Source: Sphagnum compactum
Taxonomy: Eukaryota > Bryophyta > Sphagnopsida > Sphagnales
DNA: 64,000 bases
NCBI GenBank assembly: GCA_965153455.1
Contig: OZ234495.1
Location: forward strand, 24,796,875 to 24,860,874
Reading direction: 5' to 3'
The notes beneath the pieces were generated by a model, which saw only the letters and a program-made list of their open reading frames with translations, was not told the DNA's origin and did not search any database. A program made the position numbers and the translations under genes. Positions 47,313 through 57,376 of the stretch are shown here, in pieces; the first letter of the stretch is position 1, and every line of letters begins with the position of its first letter.

Positions 47313-50300
47313 ACATGCTGCCACGGAGGTTGAGAGCAACATATCGGGAAATGGGCATGCCAGACAAATCAGACTCTTCATCAACTCATTCTTCATCAAA
47401 TGACTTGTTTGCTCATGATGAAGGTGTCTCTCAACCAGTTCAGGAAGCACCACTGCCTGCAAACCAAGAACAAGCAATGGATGACTTCATGGTTGACTGG
47501 TTTGGACTTGACATAGTTGATGATATGTTTGGCAACCCACATGATGAAGGAGCCAATGCAGATGATCCACGTCATCAACATACTGCCTAGGCACAACGGC
47601 AATGGTAAGAGGCGAAGGCACATGCTCAAACACCTATTTTTCAAGGTGCAAGGTTAAGCCGTTTAGCAGCCATACTGGGGTTGTTAAACATCCAAGCAAA
47701 ACACAAGGCAAGCAATACTATGTTGTCAGACATTTTCCAATTTTGTCATAGCCTCTTGCTACTTGAGGAAAATGTTTTGCCAGGATCTTGGAAGGAGGCT
47801 AAAAAGATCTTATCCTCCATAGGCATGGAGTATCAAATTGTCCATGCATGTGTTAATGACTGCATGTTATTTCATGGGAACAATGCCCATTTAACGAAGT
47901 GCAGTACATGTGAAGAGGCTCGATATGATCCTCAGATGCTTACAGAGAAGGTGCCCAGGAAATCAGTAAGGTGGTTTCCCATTATTCCTCGCTTGCTACA
48001 CATGTATCGATGTACAGACTTGGCCGAGTTAATGGTTTGGTATAAGGAACATCGATCAGAGCCTGGTGTTATGAGGTTACCGGTTGACTCTCCTGCTCAC
48101 AAGCATGTGGAGTCAACATGGCCAGAGTTTGAGCGTGACCCTAGGCATGTGAGGTTGGGGTTAGCATCAGATGGTGTTAGTCCACATTCACTTGGACGAA
48201 AGGGACGACCTACCTCTGTTTGGCCAGTTGTTGTCATGAATTACAACCTTCCTCCGTGGTTGTCTATGAAAAAAGGATTTTTGTTGCTTTCTCTTATTAT
48301 CCCAGGGCCAAGTAAGGTGAAAAACCTAGACACCTACTTAGCACTAGTGGTCGATGAGCTCAAAACATTGTGGGATGGAGTATGGGCATATGATGGGAGG
48401 AAGACCACTGGAGGAATACCACGTGTATTCAAGTTGAGGGCAATCTGCATGTGGACAATGCATGATTATCCTGGTAAGAAATCATGCACATGCCTCTATA
48501 TATTTCTTTATTATTATGTTTTGTGATTATTTGTTGTTCTAATATTCCGTTCTTCTACAATCAGGGTTTGGTTTTGTAAGTGGGCTGCAAACTCAAGGCT
48601 ACAAGGCCTGCTCTACATGTGGCCCAAGTTTCGAGGACATGGCTAAATACTCAAGCCATCTTCGCAAAATTGTTTACCTTGGCCATACAAAGTTTCTTCC
48701 ACTGGGACATGATATGAGATCAGACCCACTTTTATTTTCATCTTTTGACATGCCTTATGGTGATGAGCGTGATATTCCAGAAGCTACCACTTTTGCATAT
48801 TGGAGGGATGTGGCCAATAAAGTTATTGACCTAAATGATTCTATGGTGTTTGAGGGTAGTGGATTGACAAGGTGGGGTATACTCAACAGCTTGCCTTACT
48901 GGGGTGAGCTGAAAATACGTCATCTCTTGGACCCCATGCACATTGAGGGAAATGTGGGAAAGGCTATCATAAAACAGCTCTATGGAGAGAAGGACAGTAA
49001 CTTTAGGGAGGCCTGTGAGGATTTTGAGAGGCATCCCGATGTGTGGATTACTGTTGATCCTAACACAGGTATTGAACAGCGACCATCAGCTCCATGGACA
49101 CTTACTACACAACAAAGAAGAGACTTTCGAAATCGCATAGGAGAGATGCGATTCCCTACAGGTTTGAACTTTGATGGCAAGGGTTGAATTTAGAAGTACT
49201 CTATTGCTTTATTTATATTTAAATCTGTATGCCTTATACTGGAAAAAGAGTTTGAAGTATAGAATGTTATCTGTTGGATGTCTAGAATACTTTTGTATAA
49301 TTTTATGGTACCTTGTTGCAGGTTATGGAGCTAATCTTCAAAAAGCTTTTGGTAGGGATGATGACCACAAGTGGCCAAGGTATCTCAAGACACATGACTA
49401 TCATCGTTTACTGCAACACATATTGCCTATGGCAATAATAGGCTTAGCTAGTGCAGAAGTACAAGATGCTCTTTGGTCATTGGGATATTTGTTGAGATGG
49501 GTATGCTCAAAGGAGTTATTTGTAGAGGAGACTCTAAGAATGAGGGTAATAGCAGCAGAGGTGGTATGCAAGTTGGAAAAGGCCTTCCCTCCATCATTAT
49601 TTGATTGTCAAGTGCATTTACTAGTTCACCTTGTGGATGAGATAGCCATTGCTGGTCCTGTGCATTGTCGGTGGATGTATTGGCTTGAAAGATATATGGC
49701 AGTATTAAAAGGTTATGTCCGTAACCATGCATGAGTGGAGGGAAGTATGGCAGCAGGACACTTGGCAGCAGAGAGCATGTTTTATTGCACCAACATCTTG
49801 GCCACTATAGATCCATCATGTCCTCATGTCTGGATGGAGGAAAGAGAAGAGGAGGAAGACCGTTTGACTGGTGCCATCAAAACACGTATGTTATTACCTA
49901 CAGAGTTAATTCAGCTGACCACATTCATGTTGAATAATAGCAATGTCATGGAAGAGTGGAGGAACTTCTATGAGAATGCCAAAAGTATGAGTGGGAGATC
50001 AAGGATTTTTCCTATGTTTCATAAGTACATGAAAGAGAAGTTGGTTGAAGTGGATCAATTGTTGGCACAAGGAGAAAGTATAGCATGTTTTCCAGAGATC
50101 ACAGATGATGTTCGCACCATGGTTCATGGACCACTGAGAGTTGTGACAACACGTTCAGCAATGTGGAACAAGGAAGACATTTCAGGTATTCATTTTTTCT
50201 ATTTCATTAGGCATATTAATTCATCTTCATATTCCAGACAAGTTTTTTAGAATGTTCTAGGATGATTTTTATGGGCATGAAGTTTCTATTATCATATAAG

Positions 50301-50822
50301 TTTAGGACTCACAATGCCTAACACAATATTAATTTCAGGATTTCCAGTTTGGATGAAAAAAGGGGCCGCACCTTTGACTGTGGAGTTCAAGGGCAATTCA
50401 TTCAGGACTTTAGAAGCAGTCGGCATGACAGGAATATTGTTCGAGATATTGTGCCACATTATGGAAAGCTGGAAGAGATCTTGGTGGTATCTTATGATGC
50501 ACATTCAAAGTTTGAAGAGTATGTGTTTAAGTGCAAGTGGTTTAAAGTGAACCTTGCTGGTGCAAATTACACTGTAGTTCAGGATGAGTGCGGACACACA
50601 CGGTTAAAGACATCTGCCACCAGTTATCAGCCATCTCATTGGCAAACTCCAGAGCCATTTACTTTTCCCAGTCATGTAGAACAATGCTTTTATCTTCCTT
50701 ATCCCCCAAACCCAGAGGAGTGGTCACTTGTTGTCACATATGTGCCACAGTCCCGTTCTATTCTAGGTGAGAAACCAGAGGTTGTGTTTACAACCTCTGA
50801 GGTGGATGATGACCACATATAA
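47313..50822 (+). pseudogene. CACTA tnp2-type transposase (TNPD-like), interrupted
   Basis: Exons 47313-48473, 48565-49161 and 49322-50185 join in matching phase 1; a last exon from about 50339 to 50822 is off by one base. Recognisable regions: an acidic Ser-rich start (MLPRRLRATYREMGMPDKSD), the tnp2/Transposase_21 core (HACVNDCMLFHGNNAHLTKC, CSTCEEARYDP, VRWFPIIPRL, WPVVVMNYNLPPWL, GLQTQGYKACSTCG, HLLDPMHIEGNVGKA), DUF4218 (LPMAIIGLASAEV, VHLLVHLVDEI, CRWMYWLERYM) and DUF4216 (YGKLEEILVV, VFKCKWFKV). In-frame stops are TAG at 47588, TAA at 47606 and TGA at 49732, each one base from a sense codon. The catalytic protein cuts and joins element ends. This copy is probably inactive unless the stops are assembly errors. 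Confidence 0.88.
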
Positions 50823-51084
50823 TGTACTACTCATTAATTTTATGCAAATTGCCATTGAGGCTTGTGATTTTATATTACTGCACAATGTTCATTGTGTCAT
50901 TTTCTGCCTATTCTACTCCATTGTGTAATTTTATTTTCAAGAATAGGAGCACTGCTATGCGTACTTTATTGATATTTTCACTCAGTCTACTAAGGCAACA
51001 TAGATTATAATAATGGTTAAGTGGATTTATAGCTTCCATTTGGTCTAAAAGATTTTTTATTTTTTTATGGCGTTTTGAGAATCA

Positions 51085-51600
51085 GATGACATTGCGAAAC
51101 CCTTTTGCGAAACTTCCTTCTCCAGTAACCCTTTCACTACTTTGCGAGCTAACTCACATCGCACCTTGCGATACGTCCACCACCGGAAAGTTTTGTAAAA
51201 ATTTGTGATGAGGTTTGCGATACATATTGAAACGCAAACTGCAAGGTGCCACATACCGCACGTTGCGATGTGTTGTGGATCTCAAAGTCTGTAGCGATAC
51301 TATGTGTATTGTAAAGGTTGCGATGTTTTGAGTATGATTAAATGTTGCGAAGGGTGGAATTTTGCTACGGTGGACAGAGACTGAGCGGATCGCAAAGTTT
51401 TGTTTGTTGTGTATCTCGCAAAAGTGCTGCGATGATTAAAGGTTCATTCTAAATTTGCGATGAATGGTGCGCCACAAGTTGCGATGTGGAACGCATCGCA
51501 AATTTGGCAAAATTTTTTTCCTTCGCAAACCCTTCAGGTTTTTTGTTTTCCTTTCACAAAACCTTCAGATTTTTTGTTTGGCCCTTCGCAAAAGGGCACA
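51085..51600 (-). repeat. Right subterminal TTGCGA/TCGCAA cluster
   Basis: More than ten TTGCGA or TCGCAA hexamers in both orientations between the tnp2 3' end and the right tip, mirroring the left cluster. The last one is inside CCTTCGCAAAAGGGCAC just before the terminal repeat. Confidence 0.8.
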
Positions 51601-51832
51601 ATATGTAGTAGTGTGAGAAGGTAGAAATATTTGACAAAATTTTCATTTAATTGAGACTAGTGAAATTTCCCATTCTTATCAATGATGTGGAAAGAAACCA
51701 AAATTCTCCACCCACCAACATCCAATGTCAAAATTTTATTGACTTGGTATCGAATCTACAACCCACCCAATGTGGAACCCATGCATTACAAGACAATGAA
51801 ATTCTTCTATTGATTTGAACACATAAGAATTT

Positions 51833-53893
51833 GTGATTACAAAGGTCAAAATTCTATCACATCAAGTAATAAAATTTGATACAAAGATTGACAAAAAATG
51901 TTCAACTTTAATCCATCCCACAACATGCATGATGTTAATTTTCCTTGCAAAAATTTGTGGCAAGCCTATTGGCCCTATTCATTTCATTTCTCAATCAAAT
52001 AATTACATATCCACAGAATGTATGATTTTTCACCATTGGGCCCTTATACATGCAACATCTAAAGTTGTTGCCCATGGGATACGCTTAGGTTCAGGGCTCA
52101 AACAAGGAATGCCATGCTTAAGAACCTTGTTCACCATGACCATTTGGGTGAACTCCCCACATACAGTAGGTAGATTAGGTGTGGCATTGTTTTTCGAATC
52201 CCTATTCCTTCTAACAATACCTTCCACCACCACTATGCTAGGGTACCCGGGATGAAGAATCCAACATCTTGTCCCAAATTTGAGTGCAATCTACCATTAA
52301 CAATCCAATTGTCATCATTAGCCATTGATTTGTAGTTTGGATGTAAATGTTTGATCCAATTTTGCAAAACTACATTGAAAATTATTTAAATCATTAACAA
52401 ATTTTGTAAATAGTGCACTTACATTATCATGTCGAACGTGCATTATCCTGGATTTCTTGGCATGTTTTTTTGGAGGCAACCGCTTCTTTGATTCCTATAG
52501 AAGTGTTTCTATTAATTGATTTTTCCCGTTTTTATAACCACCAGTAGCATGCATTGAATAATTGGGTTTGAACTCCAACTTGGATGTTGGAGCTTGAGTA
52601 GTGCTAATATGAGGAGTTGAAAACACTTGTGATACATTTCTTTTCCCACTCCCACCATCTCTAGAAATGCCTATCTACCTAGACAATGTTTGGGACTGCA
52701 TTTGTGCCAATGAATCAAGATCATTTTCTTGTTGGGTTCCAAAGTCCCTAGCTACAATTGGCTCCGGGCTATTTAATACAAAAATGTCTACAAGAGGAAT
52801 GACTTATTCACTTTCACTTGTGGGTGGGGAATCATCCACATTAATCCCTAGGTCCTTTCCTGATGCTTGAAAAGAGAACCTAGGCATTCTTAATGTAGGG
52901 GGTGGTGCATCAGATATGTCTATTCTTGATGATTTGAGTACTATCTTTTCTTTGCTGCTCAATCCTTCTTTAGGTTCTTGTGGGCAAGAGCACAGGTTGA
53001 GCACCTTGGTCTTTTGACTTCCACTACTTGAACATCATTCATCCCATCTTCCCCTAAATCCAAATATTCCATTACTCCTTGCTTGAAAGAATGAACAATG
53101 ATGTTTGTTTGTAGACATGGAAAAACTTTTTCTTTACCAAATAGAGGCAAATCCTTACTTCCATCATCTAATCCCTATTTGCATACTCATTGTTTTCCTT
53201 TCCATGTTCAACCTCCACTGTCAGAGGTGCATCCAATATTACCACCTTTGGCACTTGATCTTCTTGAATTGTACTATGCAGATCTTCAATCTCCATGGTT
53301 GTCACTTCAATATCATCCTGAAATATCTCCTAGGAATGTGGCAATTTTGTAGTTTCCACCAATTTCAAAGATGGGTTTAATCCATCTTGAAATGTAGTCA
53401 TTGGATGCTCCAATGTGGTATTATGTGTAACATCCTCCACGCATGAATGTGCCAAGCATCCTTTGTATTGCATCATCAAAGATGGGGGGTTGGGACTGAT
53501 GTTAGCTAGCCCATGCACTAGTGTTAAGACCATGTCTTTAAGAGAATCTATCTTGCTTGTAAGCAATGTATGTGACCCTTTTGTGGTGGAAGTAGTGAAC
53601 ATTCTTCTTCTTGAACTAAGACCAATACCACCCTTGTTCATCAAGAGTAACTTTTTTTTCCTCTATTATGCTTGTTGTTAAATTTGTAACCTTAGCCTCC
53701 ATGCTTTCCCACATAGCACAGTCCACAACATAGTATTTTGAAAAATGTTGGTCAAGAATTGTAGCTTTAATTTGCGCCCATTTTGTGGGGTAGGTTGTTG
53801 CCACACATTGAAAAATATGTTTACAATGCCTATATACATGGGTGCATTCCCAATCTTAGGAGCTAGGGGTGCCAAAGGTTTAGTGGTTTCCAT
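51833..53893 (-). pseudogene. Decayed minus-strand coding sequence, unknown product
   Basis: Minus-strand open pieces with protein-like composition follow one another: 53804-53616 (WAQIKATILDQHFSKYYVVD), 53644-53330 (SHTLLTSKIDSLKDMVLTLV) and 53004-52804. They are separated by stops and frame changes and reminiscent of the remnant at 30091-33220. The 9.5 kb CACTA element may have inserted beside or into this relic. No family recognised. Confidence 0.3.
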
Positions 53894-54419
53894 GGACAGG
53901 GCTGGTCAAATGTTAATACATGGCATCCATTCATTGGGATAGTTTAGGAAATTAATACTATCTATGGCAAGAATTAAAATGTCACTTTTGAAATTTGAGT
54001 AACCCACTAGAAGAAAAACATGTATTTTTGACTAGTCTTTGCGACTAAATTTTAGTCACAAGAGACATTTTGCAACTAAAATCCCTTTAATTGCCTAAGA
54101 CAAGTCGCATGTGATAAACTAATCGTAAATGACAAAGGGTATTGTATGAAGGAAAAAGTCAACAAATACATTTCATCCTTTGACTCCATTGTATACGTAT
54201 TGTCACATGCGACTAAAATGCAACTATTTTGGTCACAATTGAGGGCAAGTGATGTGCTGCCATGTGTCTTAATATTTGATTATATAAAATATTATTATAA
54301 TTATTATTTTGAAATAATCTAAGACGTTCAATTCAAATACTTGGATGATTTTATATTTTGACATGTGGCCCAATGTAAGTATGCCACATGGCATTAAAAA
54401 ATAAAAATAAAAATATTAA

Positions 54420-54665
54420 TAATAGGTTGCTAGGTACCTAGGTAGGTACATAAATAGGTACGTACATAAATAGGTGCCAAAAAACCTAGGCTACATACCA
54501 ACCTACCTATTTAGGTTTTAAAATAGGTAGGTAGGTTTTATGTTCTTAGGTTAAATACCTACTCATATAGGTAGGTACGTAAGTAGGTAGGTACAGAAAT
54601 CAACCTAGGTGGGTAGGTCAAACTAGGTACCTACCTAGTTAGGTAGATAAATAGGTTGGAAAGGT
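54420..54665. repeat. TAGG/CCTA palindromic repeat patch in copy B
   Basis: Counterpart of the patch in copy A, with runs such as AAACTAGGTACCTACCTAG and GTAGGTAGGTA. Hairpin-forming potential is evident by eye. Confidence 0.75.
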
Positions 54666-55855
54666 GAATATTTTAGAAATGTGCATAATTTGTTTTTTTG
54701 TTTTGGGTTGAGCTTTTTGATTAGCTCCTCACATGTGCACAAATTTTTAATGTGAAATTGGATGACCACACCCCATTGTTTATATAGTGTTCAAAATAGG
54801 AATGAAGAACAAACAATATGGGATAAGTTTTGAACTTGCAACTTCCTCACAAATTAAGTTGTAATTCCAAATTTTTTTTCATGCCTTACTTTCTTAGTTT
54901 TTAGAATTCTAAACAATTTAAGTACTAGATAATAAGATAATCATTAATTAATAATGATTAAACTTACATATATTTAAATTATCAATTATTCACTACAAAT
55001 ATTCAACATTCATTATCAATTACTTAAATAAGTAATAACTTCTTAACATTTAACAAACTAGCTATTTAGTTACTCACAAGTTATTAATACATAACTCATA
55101 AATAATTAAACAACTAAAATATTTTAGAATATTTTATTACTTTTTAGAATCTGATCGAATTATATATAATATAATTAATGTAAAAATATTTTAAATATTT
55201 ATGTTAAAATTATAAGTAATGAATTAAAAATTGCTATTAAAAAGTAACGAATTATTAAAAAATCATTATTCAACTAATTACATTACTTATTTTATAATTA
55301 CTTTTATTTGTAAAAAATATTATAGGTTAAGTAAATTTTTTTTCTTGGTAATTGTTAACTATAAATACAATAATTTGTTAAACATAACATTAATTTTCAT
55401 AATTACTGTAAAATTACTATATAAATATTTATCATAGATGATTAATCTCAGAATTAAAAAATAATAATATTATACAATAACCCGTGAAATTAAGATCACC
55501 AAAATAATTATTTTAACTACATTATAATTTTTATATAATTTCTACATATTTTCAAAAATTTTAATTCAGGTTTGAAGTTATAAATTACAGAATGTGAATA
55601 ATTATGTTCAAATAAAAAATAATTATGCACATACTAATTAATTCTTATCTCAAATAATTACAATGATTTTGAAGTAATGTCACATTAATTATGTTAATTA
55701 ATTTATTCTAATATAATAATATAAATTATATAACATAAAAATATATATTATAATAATTATTATTTAATGTAACTTAGATTTAATAAACATAATCAATTAT
55801 AATTATTTATAAAAGTGATTTATTATGGATAACACTAGTAGAAAAAACCCTTAAA

Positions 55856-57020
55856 ACTCAATAAATAATTTTTTGAATTAAAATTAAAATTTAAGATTCC
55901 AACATAATAATTCATAATTCAAATATCAATTTTTAGATCAAATGAGTTTTTTGAAGTTAAATAACAAATTTCAGAATTGGAATTTCAATTTTCAGATTCA
56001 AATTATAATATTCAAAATTAAAATGTCTATTTTAAGACTTAATTAACAATTTTTTTGACTTGAAATATTAATTTCGAGAATCCAAAATAATAATTTGGAA
56101 TCCAAATTTCAACTTTCAAGTCAAATAATTTCTTAAAATTGAAATTTTAAACTTCAGAACTCAAATATCAAATTTCAAATCCAAATAAAAATATTTTAAA
56201 TCAAAATGTCAGTTTTTAGACTCAATAAAGTTTTCTGAATTGGAATACCAATTTTTGGATTCGAAAATAATAATTTAGAATTCAAATATCAATTTTTAGA
56301 TCAAATAAGTTTTTTGAATTTAAATAACAATTTCCAGAATTGAAATGTAATTTTCAGATTCAAACAACAATATTCAAAATTGAAATGTCCATTTTAAGAC
56401 TCAATTAACAATTTTCTGAATTGAAGTATTAATTTAGAAAATCCAAAATAATAATTCGGAATTCAAATTTCAACTTTCAAGTCAAATAATTTCTTAAAAT
56501 TGAAATTTTAAACTTAAGAATTCAAATATCAAAATTTCAAGTCCAAATAAAAATATTTTAAATCAAAATGTCAATTTTTAGACTCAATAAAGTTTTTTGA
56601 ATTGAAATACTAATTTTTAGATTCGAAAATAATAACTTCGACTTCAAATATCAATTTTTAGATCAAATAAGTTTTTTGAATTTCAATAAGAATTTGTAGA
56701 AGTGAAATGTCAATTTTCAGATTCAAATAACAAAATCAAAATTGAAATGTCCATTTTTAGACTCAATTAATAATTTTTTAGAACTTGAAGTATTAATTTT
56801 GAGAATCCAAAATAAGAATTTGGAATTGAAATTTCAGGTTCAAATCGAATAATTATTTAAAATTAAAATTCATACTTTTAGAGTCGAAATATAAAATTCA
56901 TATTCATATAAAAATATTCAAAATTAAAATGTCCATTTTTATAATCAATTAATAAATTTATGAATTGAAATACTAAATTTTGGATTCAAAAATATTAATT
57001 TGGAATTCAAATATTAATTT
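55856..57020. repeat. About 362 bp tandem repeat in copy B core
   Basis: The landmark ACTCAATAAA..TTTTTGAATT and, about 70 bp later, TCAAATATCAATTTTTAGAT recur at unit starts near 55856, 56219, 56580 and (partial) 56940. Three and a fraction units explain most of the size difference from copy A. Confidence 0.75.
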
Positions 57021-57376
57021 TGAGATTCATTATATGAACAATATACATACGTATGCATTACATATATATATATAATTTTAGTACATACATTGAAATACAC
57101 CCCTATGTCATTATAGAATACCTTTAGGATGCAACTAATTTGGTGACTATTGCGACTAATGGGACATATGAACCTATTAATGGATGAAAATAAATGTAAA
57201 ATTGGTCCAACCAATAGGATGAAATTTCTAATAGTTACATCATAGTTGTGAAAATGACCAAAATAGTTGAAATATGGTCCTATAGTTGCAAATGTTCCCA
57301 AATCTAGTCGTAAACGACTACAAGTCGCATGGAGTCGTAAATGGAATGGTTACATTTTGGCTGATTTATACTAATG

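Larger units (their letters stand above)
42078..51613 (+). mobile_element. 9.5 kb CACTA (En/Spm) transposon carrying a SET-domain gene
   Basis: Tips are CACTACAACAAAAG at 42078 and ATATGTAGTAGTG ending at 51613. Flanking 3 bp are TAA and TGA, one mismatch from a perfect duplication. Both ends hold many TTGCGA/TCGCAA motifs. Inside are a minus-strand TNPA-like gene (42880-44754), an internal duplication of about 700 bp, a zinc-ribbon plus SET gene (about 45995-47147) and a tnp2 transposase (47313-50822), both on the plus strand. The layout, with two gene sets diverging from a central promoter region, differs from classical En/Spm, where both products come from one transcript. Point stops in SET and tnp2 suggest this copy cannot move on its own, but the minus-strand gene looks complete. 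Confidence 0.9.
54005..57376 (+). mobile_element. Non-autonomous CACTA element, copy B (3.4 kb)
   Basis: Left tip CACTAGAAGAAAAACATG and right tip GATTTATACTAATG (the terminal TAGTG has become TAATG). Flanks are ACC on both sides (54002-54004 and 57377-57379). It shares with copy A the left subterminal block (GCGACTAAATTTTAGTCACAA), the CAATGTAAGTATGCCACATGG segment, the TAGG patch, the AATT-rich core and the right block ending GGTTACATTTTGGCTGATTT. It is about 0.85 kb longer than copy A, mainly through tandem expansion of the core. No coding capacity. Confidence 0.88.
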
